A stretch of 64,000 bases of DNA, taken from contig JBFMHA010000008.1 in the NCBI GenBank assembly GCA_040753075.1, forward strand, positions 22,042 to 86,041, given 5' to 3'. Every line of letters starts with the position of its first letter. Within the stretch, counting starts at the first letter, position 1. Positions 39,691 to 50,869 of the stretch are shown in pieces. The notes below the pieces were generated by a model that was not told the DNA's origin, ran no database searches, and worked only from the letters and a program-made list of their open reading frames with translations. Origin of the DNA: UBA6814 sp040753075. GTDB taxonomy: Bacteria; Desulfobacterota; Desulfovibrionia; Desulfovibrionales; Desulfovibrionaceae. The translations under genes and the position numbers were made by a program.

Positions 39691-40736
39691 TGCGCCTGCG
39701 TTTGCCCAACACCCGGCTGGCCATGCTGCGGGTCCAGCAGCGCTACGGGTCCTTCGCCCCGTTCGTTCTGGCCCTGGTCAACCTGCTCATCATCTTCTTC
39801 GGGGCCATCCTGGGCTACATGTACCTGGAGGGCTGGAGCTACCTGGACAGCTTCTACATGGTGGTCATCACCCTGGCCACAGTGGGCTTCCAGGAGGTCC
39901 ATCCGCTTTCGGACAAAGGCCGCCTTTTCACCTCCTTCCTGATTCTCTTCGGGGTGGGGAACTTCGCCTTCTTGGTGGGGGCCTTCACCCAGATCCTGGT
40001 GGAGGGCCGGCTGCAAACCATCTGGGGGAGGCGCAGGGTGCAGAGGACCATCGACAAGCTCAAGAACCACATCGTGGTGTGCGGCTTCGGCCGCATCGGC
40101 AGCATCGCGGTCCGGGAGATCATCCGGGAGGGCCTGCCCGTGGTGGTCATCGAGAAGAATCCGGCCCTGGCGGACCGGATGGAGGAGAAGGAGATCCTCT
40201 ACGTGAGCGGCGACGCCACGGCTGACGACGTGCTGGAGCGGGCCGGGCTCATGCGGGCCAAGGCGCTCATCGCCGCCCTGTCCAACGAGGCGGCCAACGT
40301 CTACGTCTGCCTCATCGCCCGCCAGCTCCGGCCGGACCTGCGCATAGTGGCCCGGGCCGACTCCGAGGAGCACATCCCGCGACTGCAGCGCGCCGGCGCG
40401 GACCGGGTGCTCATGCCCCACATCCTGGGCGGGGTGCGCATGGCCCAGAGCGTGGTCAAGCCCGCAGTCACCAGCTTTCTGGAGATGGGCCTCACCGAGC
40501 GCGGCCTGGACCTCCAGATGGAGGAGCTGGAGATATCCCCCCGCTCGGAGCTGGCCGGCAAGAATTTGATGGAGTCCCGGATCCGGCAGCGTTTCAACCT
40601 CATCGTCATCGGCATCAAGAAGGCCTCGGGCGAGATGCTCTTCAATCCCGGCGCGGAATCGGTGATCGATGCCGGGGACACCATCATCGTGGTCGGCGGC
40701 CAGGACAACCTGGCCGAACTCTGGGAGATCGCCTGA
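39690..40736 (+). CDS. Potassium channel protein with RCK domains (MthK/Kch-like)
   Basis: A 348-residue inner-membrane protein. Two hydrophobic helices (about residues 25-47 and 82-104) flank a pore segment with the filter VITLATVGFQEVHPL. The canonical TVGYGD is replaced by TVGFQE. A cytoplasmic TrkA-N domain follows with VVCGFGRIGSIAVREI, then TrkA-C (about 255-345). The start is the GTG at 39690, overlapping the uvrB stop by one base with GGAGG upstream. It is predicted to be a ligand-gated K+ or related cation channel. Confidence 0.9.
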   Translation: MRLRLPNTRLAMLRVQQRYGSFAPFVLALVNLLIIFFGAILGYMYLEGWSYLDSFYMVVITLATVGFQEVHPLSDKGRLFTSFLILFGVGNFAFLVGAFTQILVEGRLQTIWGRRRVQRTIDKLKNHIVVCGFGRIGSIAVREIIREGLPVVVIEKNPALADRMEEKEILYVSGDATADDVLERAGLMRAKALIAALSNEAANVYVCLIARQLRPDLRIVARADSEEHIPRLQRAGADRVLMPHILGGVRMAQSVVKPAVTSFLEMGLTERGLDLQMEELEISPRSELAGKNLMESRIRQRFNLIVIGIKKASGEMLFNPGAESVIDAGDTIIVVGGQDNLAELWEIA

Positions 40737-40739
40737 CCC

Positions 40740-41447
40740 ATGCCCGGAATCTCGCAGCGCGGCGCCGGTCGCGTGCAGGTGGTCGTGGCCCGCTACCGGG
40801 AGGACGTGTCCTGGGTGGAGGAGCTCGGCCTGCCCGCCGTGGTCTACGACAAGTCCGGGGAGCCCGGACCCAACGCCCTGCCCAACGTGGGCCGGGAGGC
40901 GCACACCTATCTCTGGCACCTGGCCTACACCTATCCTGATTTCGCGGACTACACCGTGTTCCTCCAGGGATCGCCCTTCGCCCACCTGGAGTGGGGGGCC
41001 CTGGCCGAGCTCCAGAAGCTGGTGACCGACGCGGTGCGCAGCGAGGCCGGGTTCAAGGGCCTGGCCCGCTACCGCCTGCGCTGCGACGGCCTGGGCCGGC
41101 CCCACGACATGCGAGACCCGGAGAAGCAGGGCCGCTGGGCCGGCTGGGGCAAGGACATCCCGGTGGCCGAGGTCTACCGGAAGCTCTTCGCGGGCAAGGC
41201 CCCGGAGACCTTCATCGCCCGCGGCGCGGCCGGGCTGTTCGTGGTCCGGCGGGAGCGCATTCTGGTCCGGCCGCGGGAGTTCTATCTCCTGGCTCTGGCC
41301 CTGACCGAGGCCGATCCCCGGGACGAGAACAACACCGGCCACGCCTTCGAACGGCTGTGGCAGGTGATGTTCAACGGCTCGCCGGCCCTCAACCGCGACG
41401 ACTACGCCGAGCAGCTGGCCGCGGCGCAGGCCCGGAGAGGACGGTGA
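40740..41447 (+). CDS. DUF3431 family protein
   Basis: A 235-residue protein: QVVVARYREDVSWVEELGLP, VVYDKSGE, NVGREAHTYLWHLAYTYPDF and YTVFLQGSPFAHL are the DUF3431 pattern, related in appearance to glycosyltransferase-like proteins. No membrane segment is visible. The ATG is three bases after the K+ channel stop, and the stop overlaps the ligA start. Function is unknown, and it has no obvious link to the DNA-repair genes on either side. Confidence 0.85.
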   Translation: MPGISQRGAGRVQVVVARYREDVSWVEELGLPAVVYDKSGEPGPNALPNVGREAHTYLWHLAYTYPDFADYTVFLQGSPFAHLEWGALAELQKLVTDAVRSEAGFKGLARYRLRCDGLGRPHDMRDPEKQGRWAGWGKDIPVAEVYRKLFAGKAPETFIARGAAGLFVVRRERILVRPREFYLLALALTEADPRDENNTGHAFERLWQVMFNGSPALNRDDYAEQLAAAQARRGR

Positions 41448-43861
41448 GCCTCCCGTCCGAGGTCCGCAGGCGGGCCGAGGAATTGCGCCGGCGGATCGAG
41501 CACCACAACCACCGCTACTACGTGCTCGACGCCCCGGAGATCTCCGACGCCGAGTACGACGCGCTGTTCCGGGAGCTGCAGGCCCTGGAGAAGGCCCATC
41601 CCGAACTGGACGATCCCAATTCCCCCACCCGGCGGGTGGGCGGGGAGATATTGTCCGAGTTGGTCCCGTATGCGCACCGGCAGCGGATGTACAGTCTGGA
41701 CAACGGGATGGACCTGGACGAGTGGCGGGAGTTCGCGGCCAGCCTGCCCCGCGCCCTGCGCGACCGGATGCGCCAGGACATGCTGGAGGAGTTCGCGGAG
41801 GCGTTCGTCCCGGTCCCGGACGAGAAGGCGCGCGTCAGGATCACGAAGGAGCTCGGCAGCGGCCTGGACGACGCCCTGTCCGTGGAGCTCCCGGACGCGG
41901 CGGTCATCGCCGGGGTGTTCCGGCGCGCGTTCCGGCCCCTGGTCCCGCCCAGCCTGCGGAGCCGGCTCGATGCCCATGCCCCCAGGGTCCTCTCCCGACT
42001 GCCCGCGGAGCTGCTGCGGCCGACCCAACTCGGGCGGTTCTGGACCGACCCCAAGCTGGACGGCCTGGCCGTGGAGCTGGTCTACGAGCGCGGCCGCTTC
42101 GCCGTGGGGGCCACCCGGGGCGACGGGATGGTGGGCGAGGACGTGAGCGCCAACATCCGGGCCGCGGTCAAGAACCTGCGGCTGCAGTTGGACGACGCGG
42201 CCGGCCCGGCTCCCACCTATCTGGAGGTGCGCGGCGAGGTGGTGATCCGCAAGGCGGACTTCGCGGCGCTCAACGAGCGGCAGGCCGCGGCCGGGGACAA
42301 GGTCTTCGCCAATCCCCGCAACGCGGCCGCCGGCGCCCTGCGCCAGCTCGACACCGCCGTGGCCGCGACCCGCACCCTGTTCTTCTACGCCTACGGCGTC
42401 GGCGAGGTGCGCTGGGAGGGCGAGGCCCCGGACTGGAGCACCCAGGAGCGGATCATGGCCGGGCTGGCCGGGCTGGGCTTCCCCATTCCCGACCGGGCGG
42501 CGCTCTGCGCCACGGCCGACGCGGTGGCGGCGCGGTACGAGGAGATGCGGGAGCAGCGGGACGCGCTGCCCTTCGAGATCGACGGCCTGGTGGCCAAGCT
42601 GGACTCCGCGCCCCTGCGCGAGTTCCTGGGCTTCACCGCCCGGGCCCCGCGCTGGGCGCTGGCCCTCAAGTTCCCGGCCCACCAGGCCGAGACCCGCCTC
42701 CTGAACATCGAGGTCCAGGTGGGCCGCACCGGCGCCCTGACCCCGGTGGCCATCCTGGAGCCCGTGTCCCTGGCCGGAGTCACCGTGTCCCGGGCCACCC
42801 TGCACAACGAGGACGAAATCGCCAAGAAAGGTCTCATGCTGGGCGACCTGGTGGTGATCCAGCGGGCCGGGGACGTGATCCCCGAGGTCGTTCGGCCCGT
42901 GGCCGAGGCCCGTACCGGCGCGGAGCGTCCCTTCACCTTCCCGGCGCGCTGTCCGGTGTGCGGCGGCGAAACCGAGCGGCGCGTCAAGGCGGGGAGGAAA
43001 GGCGAGGCCGCGGCGGAGACCGAGAAGAAACGGTACTGCGCCAATCCGGAGTGCCCGGCCAAGCACCTCATGCAGCTCACCTACTTCGTGTCCAAGGCCG
43101 GCCTGGACATGGAGGGCTTCGGCGAGAAGCTGGTGGAGCTGCTGGTGGCCAAGGGCCTGGTGCGCGCCCCTGCCGATTTCTTCCGTCTGGACCCTGCGGT
43201 CCTGGCCGGGTTCGAGGGCCTGGGCGAGAAGTCCGCGGACAACCTCGTGAAATCGGCCGAGGAAACCCTGCTGCGGATCGGCAGCGGCGGGCGGGAAGGC
43301 CTGGCGCGGCTGGTCAACGCCCTGGGAGTGGAGCGGCTCGGCGAGGAGCTTTCGCGGGAGCTGGTGAAGCCCTTCAAGGACCTGGACGATCTTGTCCGGG
43401 CCGTGGCCGACCCCGGGAGTTTCGAGCGCATCACGAGCGGACTCAAGGGGATACAGAAAAAGAGAAGGGAATCCATCGTCGAATTCTTCACCAACCCGCA
43501 CAATCTGGAGACCATCGCCGGGCTCAGGGCCGTGGGGCTGTGGCCGATGAATCCCAATCCCGGGGCGGAGGACAAGCCCCGCGCCGACCTGCCGCTCTCG
43601 GGCAAGCGGTTCCTGTTCACCGGGACCCTGCAGGGCATGGCCCGGTCCGAGGCCGAGCGCCTGGTCAAGGCGGCGGGCGGGGAGATCGCCGGTTCGGTGT
43701 CCCGGAAGCTGGATTACCTGGTGGCGGGCGAGGATCCGGGGGGCAAGCTGGACAAGGCCCGCGCCCTGGGCTTGACAATCCTGGGCCTGCGGGAGTTTCG
43801 TGAACTGCTCGAAGGCGGTCGGCGGCCGGACGCCGCTCCGGTCCAGGGCCGCCTCTTCTGA
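41444..43861 (+). CDS. ligA: NAD-dependent DNA ligase with an extra N-terminal insertion
   Basis: Seals nicks using NAD+. The Ia domain (HNHRYYVLDAPEISDAEYDA), the adenylation lysine K204 in WTDPKLDGLAVELVYERG, the OB domain, the zinc cluster (CPVCGGE and YCANPECP), HhH repeats and a C-terminal BRCT domain (KRFLFTGTLQGM) are all present. At 805 residues it is well above the usual 670. About 90 additional residues lie between SLDNGMDLDEW and the catalytic lysine, which is residue 115 in E. coli. The start is the GTG at 41444 with GGAGAGG upstream. Confidence 0.96.
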   Translation: MSLPSEVRRRAEELRRRIEHHNHRYYVLDAPEISDAEYDALFRELQALEKAHPELDDPNSPTRRVGGEILSELVPYAHRQRMYSLDNGMDLDEWREFAASLPRALRDRMRQDMLEEFAEAFVPVPDEKARVRITKELGSGLDDALSVELPDAAVIAGVFRRAFRPLVPPSLRSRLDAHAPRVLSRLPAELLRPTQLGRFWTDPKLDGLAVELVYERGRFAVGATRGDGMVGEDVSANIRAAVKNLRLQLDDAAGPAPTYLEVRGEVVIRKADFAALNERQAAAGDKVFANPRNAAAGALRQLDTAVAATRTLFFYAYGVGEVRWEGEAPDWSTQERIMAGLAGLGFPIPDRAALCATADAVAARYEEMREQRDALPFEIDGLVAKLDSAPLREFLGFTARAPRWALALKFPAHQAETRLLNIEVQVGRTGALTPVAILEPVSLAGVTVSRATLHNEDEIAKKGLMLGDLVVIQRAGDVIPEVVRPVAEARTGAERPFTFPARCPVCGGETERRVKAGRKGEAAAETEKKRYCANPECPAKHLMQLTYFVSKAGLDMEGFGEKLVELLVAKGLVRAPADFFRLDPAVLAGFEGLGEKSADNLVKSAEETLLRIGSGGREGLARLVNALGVERLGEELSRELVKPFKDLDDLVRAVADPGSFERITSGLKGIQKKRRESIVEFFTNPHNLETIAGLRAVGLWPMNPNPGAEDKPRADLPLSGKRFLFTGTLQGMARSEAERLVKAAGGEIAGSVSRKLDYLVAGEDPGGKLDKARALGLTILGLREFRELLEGGRRPDAAPVQGRLF

Positions 43862-43887
43862 CAAAAACTCATCCTCGGGAGGGGGCC

Positions 43888-44667
43888 ATGAGCATATCCG
43901 TCATCGTCATGGGGGCCAAGGGCCGGATGGGCCACACCATCTGCAGCCTGGCCAAGGCCGATCCGGACATCAGCCTGGACGGCGTGGTGGAGCGCACCGG
44001 CTGCGAGGAGGGCCTGGAGGCCTGGGGCGCGGTCTGCGGCACGGAGCTCGCGCCCGTGCTGGACCAGAACCCGGGCGCGGTGGTCATCAACTTCACCTCG
44101 CCCGAGGCCAGCCTGGCCGCGGCCCGCATCTGCGCGGCCAAGGGCGGGAGGATCGTCATCGGCACGACCGGGCTCACCCCGGAGCAGCAGGCCGAACTGG
44201 CGGAACTGGCCAGGCAGGCTCCGATGCTCTGGGCTCCCAACATGAGCGTGGGCGTGAACGTGCTGCTCAAGGTCCTGCCCGAACTGGTGCGCCTGCTCGG
44301 CCCGGCCTACGACCTGGAGATGGTGGAGTTGCACCACAACAAGAAGATGGACGCGCCCAGCGGCACGGCGCTCAAGCTGGCCGAATGCCTGGCCCAGGCC
44401 CGGGACTGGGACCTGCAGGTGGTGGGGAAGTACTGCCGGGAGGGCATCATCGGCGCGCGGCCCCAGAAGGAGATCGGGGTGCAGACCATCCGCGGCGGCG
44501 ACGTGGTGGGGGTGCACACGGTGTTCATGCTGGGGCCGGGAGAGCGCATCGAGGTGACGCACCAGGCCCATTCCCGCGAGACCTTCGCCCAGGGCGCCCT
44601 GCGCGCGGCCAAGTGGCTGGCGGGCCAGAAGCCGGGCAAGCTCTACGCCATGAACGACATGTTCTAG
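43888..44667 (+). CDS. dapB: 4-hydroxy-tetrahydrodipicolinate reductase
   Basis: Second committed step of lysine and meso-diaminopimelate synthesis. The nucleotide-binding VMGAKGRMGHTIC is at the N-terminus. VINFTSPEASLAA, APNMSVGVNVLLK and the catalytic MVELHHNKKMDAPSGTALK are all present. At 259 residues it has normal length. GGAGG lies five bases upstream of the ATG. It is the last gene of the uvrB run, 26 bases after ligA. Confidence 0.97.
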   Translation: MSISVIVMGAKGRMGHTICSLAKADPDISLDGVVERTGCEEGLEAWGAVCGTELAPVLDQNPGAVVINFTSPEASLAAARICAAKGGRIVIGTTGLTPEQQAELAELARQAPMLWAPNMSVGVNVLLKVLPELVRLLGPAYDLEMVELHHNKKMDAPSGTALKLAECLAQARDWDLQVVGKYCREGIIGARPQKEIGVQTIRGGDVVGVHTVFMLGPGERIEVTHQAHSRETFAQGALRAAKWLAGQKPGKLYAMNDMF

Positions 44668-44809
44668 GGTTGCGCCGACAAAAGACCCTCATTTTTTTGC
44701 GGGCAAAGACGCTGTGATTCTACCGCATCAGGTTTAATCGACGGGTTGCTGGCGCAACCCGTGGTCGCAAGCGGTCGGGCCTCCCGCCGGAGGCCCGGCC
44801 GTGCGGCGG
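44668..44809. other. Convergent intergenic region with competing hairpins
   Basis: GGTTGCGCC at 44668-44676 can pair with GGCGCAACC at 44751-44759. The latter can also fold locally with GGGTTGC at 44743-44749. A second 9-bp hairpin at 44776-44797 (CGGGCCTCC with GGAGGCCCG) lies just downstream of the minus-strand regulator gene and is its likely terminator, although it lacks a T run. A T7 tract near 44692 follows only a weak stem. Confidence 0.45.
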
Positions 44810-45195
44810 TCATTCCTCCCTCTCGTCCTGCGGGCCTCCGGTGAGGCGGCGCACCGCCTCCTTGAGCAGCTTGGCGTCCAGGGGCTTGGTGAATGTCTCG
44901 GCCACGTCGAAGATGGCCGCCAGCTGCACCACGGTCTGGGCGTGGAAGGACTCCCCGCCGCTGATGGCGATGATCTTGTGCCGCTTGTCGGTCTTCATGA
45001 TCTCGCCCATGACCTCCAGCCCGCCCTTCTTGGGCAGGAAGATGTCGATGATCGACAGGGCGGGGCGGTGCCGCCTGGCCAGCGCCACGGCCTCCTCGCC
45101 GTCGCCGGCCTCGATGACCTTGTAGCCCTCGGCCTCCAGGAGGCCCTTGACCTGTTCGCGGATCATGAGGGCGTCGTCCACTACCAGGATGGTCT

Positions 45196-45199
<4 letters not shown>
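44810..45199 (-). CDS. CheY-like response regulator
   Basis: A 129-residue receiver: TILVVDDALMIREQVKGLLE, phospho-acceptor in LSIIDIFLPKKGG, Ser in IIAISGGES, Lys in TFTKPLDAKLL. No output domain. The ATG overlaps the hybrid kinase stop (ATGA), so it is translationally coupled as the terminal element of the mcp-kinase-regulator operon. Confidence 0.92.
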
Positions 45200-47649
<2,450 letters not shown>

Positions 47650-47670
47650 GGCCTTGTCCCGGGGCGCGGC

Positions 47671-49920
47671 CTAGCCCTCCTTGAGTTCGTCGATGACCAC
47701 CCGGATGTCCTCGGCCAGTTCGGCCATGCGCCGGGTGTTCTCGGTGGAGCGCGACATGTCCTGCACGGTCTTCATGGCGATCTCGTGCACCGACTCCACC
47801 GAGTGGGTGATCTCCTCGGTGGCTGCAGACTGCTCCTCGGCGGCCGAGGCGATGCTGTCCACCTGGGAGGCGCTGAGCGAGGCGAGTTGGACGATCTCGC
47901 CCAGGGTGTCGCCCGAGAGGTTGGCCTTGATCGTGGCCTGCTCCACGGCCTCGGCCGCGCGGTCCACGTTCTCCACGTTGCGCGAGGCCGCCTCCTGGAT
48001 GGCCCGGATGTTGTCGCCCACCTCCTTGGTGGCCCCCATGGTCTTTTCGGCCAGCTTGCGCACCTCGTCGGCCACCACCGCGAAGCCCCGTCCCGCGTCC
48101 CCGGCCCGGGCCGCCTCGATGGCCGCGTTCAGGGCCAGCAGGTTGGTCTGGTCCGCGATGTCGGTGATCACGTTCATGACCTGGCCGATGGCCTCGGCCT
48201 GGTGGCCCAGGGCGTTCATGCTCTCCTTGAGGGCGTCGGTCACGTTGCGAACCCGGCGGATGGCGGCCACCGCCTCGCCCACCACGTTGGCCCCCTCCTG
48301 GGCCTTGTCCCGGGCGCTCTGGGCGCTCTCGGCCGCGGACGAGGCGCTGCGGGCCACGTCCAGGACCACCGCGGACATCTCCTTGGTCGCGGCCAGGGTC
48401 TGGTCGATGCGCTGCTTCTGGGTTTCGGCCCCGTCGCTCACCGCGGAGAACTGGCGCCCCAGGTCCATGGAGGCGGAGTTCATCTCCTCGGAAACCTCGC
48501 GGGCCTTCACCGCCACCTTGTTCATGCGGTCCAGGAGCCGGTTCAGGGATGCTGCGCCTTCCTGCACCGCGTGCAGGGTCTCCTCGGCCCGGTGGGCCTG
48601 GCTGGCCGCCTCCTCTTCGCTGGCCCGGGCCCGGGCCAGGGTCTCCTTGAGGCTGCCCACCATGCTCTGGGTGGACTGCCGGAGGTCGCCCAGTTCGGCC
48701 ACGAAGTTGCCGCTGATGGCTGAATCCAGGTCGCCTCCGGCCACCCGGGAGGAGAAGTCCACCAGCCGGAGGAGCGGAGAGATGAGCGTGCCGCGCAGGT
48801 AGAAGACCAGGAACACCGTGAGCAGCACCGCAATGCCCAGGCTGACCAGGCCGGCCACCAGCAGGGTGTTGCGCAGGGTTGAGCTGAACTCCTCGCGCTC
48901 CTCGGCCAGGGCGGCCTGGATATCGTCGGTGTAGGCGCCCATGCCGATGACCCAGCCCCAGGGCTTGAAGAGCTTCACGTAGGAGGCCTTGGGGAACTGT
49001 CCATCCTTGCCGGGCTTGGGCCACATGTAGTCGACGTACCCGTCGCCGGCGTCGCCGCTGGCCGAAACGGCCTTGTTCATCTCCACGAACAGGCGCTTGC
49101 CGTTGGGATCCTTGAGTCCCGAGACGTCCTTGCCGTCCAGGTCGGGCTTGATGGGGTGCATGACCATCTTCAGGTCCATGTCGTGGATCCAGTAATAATT
49201 GCCGTCGGCCAGGCGCATCTTGGCGATCTGGGCCTTGGCCTCGGCCTTCATCTGCCCCTCGATGTCCTCCAGCCAGGCCCCGGTGCCGAAGATCCAGCCC
49301 AGCTCGGGCATGAGCCGCACGTAGGAGATCTTGGGCTTGGGCTCCTTCTCGCCCGGCTTGTCCCACCAGTAGCTGGTCATGCCCGCGCCCTTGCCCTTGG
49401 CTATCTTGACCATGTCGTTGAACAGGAAGTTGCCCTTGGGGTCCTTGAACTCGGAGAGGTCCTTGCCATCCAGGGCCGGCTTGATGGGATGCATGACCAT
49501 GGTGGGGTGCAGGTCGTTGATCCAGACGTAGTTGTCCCCGTCGTAGCGCACGCCCCTCACCAGGTCCTTGATGGCCTTCTCCAGTTCCGGCCGGGGCATG
49601 TTCTTGTTCCGGCTGTAGAAGTCCGCGGCCAGGGTGTAGACCGAATCCAGGACCTTCTTGAGCTCCGCGAACTTGAGCTCCTTGAGCTTCTCCACGTCCC
49701 TGGACTGGTTGTAGAATTGCTGCACCGTGCTGTGGGCCACCGAGACCAGGTCCTTCAGGTTCCCGTTCACCTGCGCCACGAAGTTCTTCTCGGTGCGGGC
49801 GATGCTGTCGTCGGACAGGGTGCGCAGGCTGAAGAAGATGATGGCGAAGTTGACCAGGGTGGCGAGCAGCAGGCCGGCGATCAGGGCCGCGGATATCCGG
49901 AACTGGAGGGAAGCACGCAT
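47671..49920 (-). CDS. Methyl-accepting chemotaxis protein with tandem Cache_2 sensors
   Basis: A 749-residue inner-membrane chemoreceptor. The first helix is at about residues 9-32. The periplasmic part holds two similar single-Cache units, visible as the repeated GDNYVWINDLHPTMVMHPIK and GNYYWIHDMDLKMVMHPIKP. The second helix is near 355-380. HAMP follows, then a long signalling domain with the tip DIADQTNLLALNAAIEAARA and EEQSAATEEI. The ATG at 49920 has AGGAG six bases upstream. The double Cache_2 layout usually binds small organic acids; the ligand here is unknown. Confidence 0.94.
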   Translation of the reverse strand: MRASLQFRISAALIAGLLLATLVNFAIIFFSLRTLSDDSIARTEKNFVAQVNGNLKDLVSVAHSTVQQFYNQSRDVEKLKELKFAELKKVLDSVYTLAADFYSRNKNMPRPELEKAIKDLVRGVRYDGDNYVWINDLHPTMVMHPIKPALDGKDLSEFKDPKGNFLFNDMVKIAKGKGAGMTSYWWDKPGEKEPKPKISYVRLMPELGWIFGTGAWLEDIEGQMKAEAKAQIAKMRLADGNYYWIHDMDLKMVMHPIKPDLDGKDVSGLKDPNGKRLFVEMNKAVSASGDAGDGYVDYMWPKPGKDGQFPKASYVKLFKPWGWVIGMGAYTDDIQAALAEEREEFSSTLRNTLLVAGLVSLGIAVLLTVFLVFYLRGTLISPLLRLVDFSSRVAGGDLDSAISGNFVAELGDLRQSTQSMVGSLKETLARARASEEEAASQAHRAEETLHAVQEGAASLNRLLDRMNKVAVKAREVSEEMNSASMDLGRQFSAVSDGAETQKQRIDQTLAATKEMSAVVLDVARSASSAAESAQSARDKAQEGANVVGEAVAAIRRVRNVTDALKESMNALGHQAEAIGQVMNVITDIADQTNLLALNAAIEAARAGDAGRGFAVVADEVRKLAEKTMGATKEVGDNIRAIQEAASRNVENVDRAAEAVEQATIKANLSGDTLGEIVQLASLSASQVDSIASAAEEQSAATEEITHSVESVHEIAMKTVQDMSRSTENTRRMAELAEDIRVVIDELKEG

Positions 49921-50009
49921 GGGGCGCTCCTGGGCTGGGGGTGGACGCTGTCGGCGCGTCGAGCCGCCGGACCGGTCGCCGATCCGGGCGGATTCTCTAC
50001 ATACTGCGC

Positions 50010-50037
50010 ATGTTAGCTCAAAAACAAATCTGGTCAA
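50010..50037 (-). promoter_or_regulatory. Putative sigma-70 promoter of the chemoreceptor operon
   Basis: On the minus strand TTGACC (50032-50037) and TAACAT (50010-50015) are spaced by 16 bases in a locally A+T-rich stretch 90 bases before the chemoreceptor ATG. This is one of the better promoter matches in the window. Confidence 0.55.
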
Positions 50038-50116
50038 CAGCAAAAGGATGAGTGGTCAGGGGATTCGGTTTTGCAGAACGAGGCGGGAGAAGGAGGCGCC
50101 GGGGGGCGCACCCTCG

Positions 50117-50854
50117 TCAGCCTTTCTCAAGCATGCGCTTGAGCTCCAGGCCGTTGGCCACGGCGTGGCCCTGGGCGGTGTTGTCGAAGTAGGCCTGGAC
50201 CGCGCGGCCCTGGGCCAGCCAGGATCGGATCGCGCCGGCCCAGCGCGCCAGTTCGTCCGGGGAGTAGGAGGAGACGTAGGTCTGGGCCGAGCCGTGCAGC
50301 CGCAGGTAGGCCAGGGGCGCGGTCGCCGCCTCCCAGCGCGGCCAGTCCGCGGCGTCGGACACGGCCGCGGCCACCCCGCGGTCCGCGAGCAGGGCGGCGG
50401 TTTCCGGGGTGAACCAGGAGGCGTGGCGCAGCTCCAGGACGTGGGGCAGGTCCGGGGCCGCCCGGGCCAGGGTGTCCAGGAAGCGTCGCAGCAGGTCATG
50501 GTCCGCGGCCAGGCTGGCCGGACATTGCCAGAGCAGGGCCGCCAGCTTCTCCCCCAGCGGGGCGACCTCGTCCCTCTGCCGGGCCGTCTCGTCCGGAGTC
50601 ACGGCCAGGCGGCGGCGGTGGGTGAGGAAGCGGTTGGCCTTGGCCGCGAAGCGGAAATCCGGCGGGGTCTGGTCGCGCCAGCGGGACCAGGTCTCGGGCC
50701 GGAGCCGGCCGTAGAAGGAGGCGTTGATCTCCACCGCCGGGAAGTGGCGGGCGTAGTGGGCCAGCCAGTCCTTGCGCCGCACCCCGGCATAGAAGCCATG
50801 CCTCCACTCGTCGTAGGACCAGCCTGACAAGCCGACCAGGACCGGACCGCTCAT
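50117..50854 (-). CDS. DUF72 (YecE-like) protein
   Basis: A 245-residue TIM-barrel-like protein of the DUF72 family: GLSGWSYDEWRHGFYAG, FPAVEINASFYGRLRPETW, FAAKANRFLTH and AYLRLHGSAQTYVSSYSP. Function is unknown across the family. It starts 16 bases after the rtcB stop, so it is probably the last gene of that operon. No membrane or secretion signal is seen. Confidence 0.9.
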   Translation of the reverse strand: MSGPVLVGLSGWSYDEWRHGFYAGVRRKDWLAHYARHFPAVEINASFYGRLRPETWSRWRDQTPPDFRFAAKANRFLTHRRRLAVTPDETARQRDEVAPLGEKLAALLWQCPASLAADHDLLRRFLDTLARAAPDLPHVLELRHASWFTPETAALLADRGVAAAVSDAADWPRWEAATAPLAYLRLHGSAQTYVSSYSPDELARWAGAIRSWLAQGRAVQAYFDNTAQGHAVANGLELKRMLEKG

Positions 50855-50869
50855 CCCCTGGCCCGGGGC

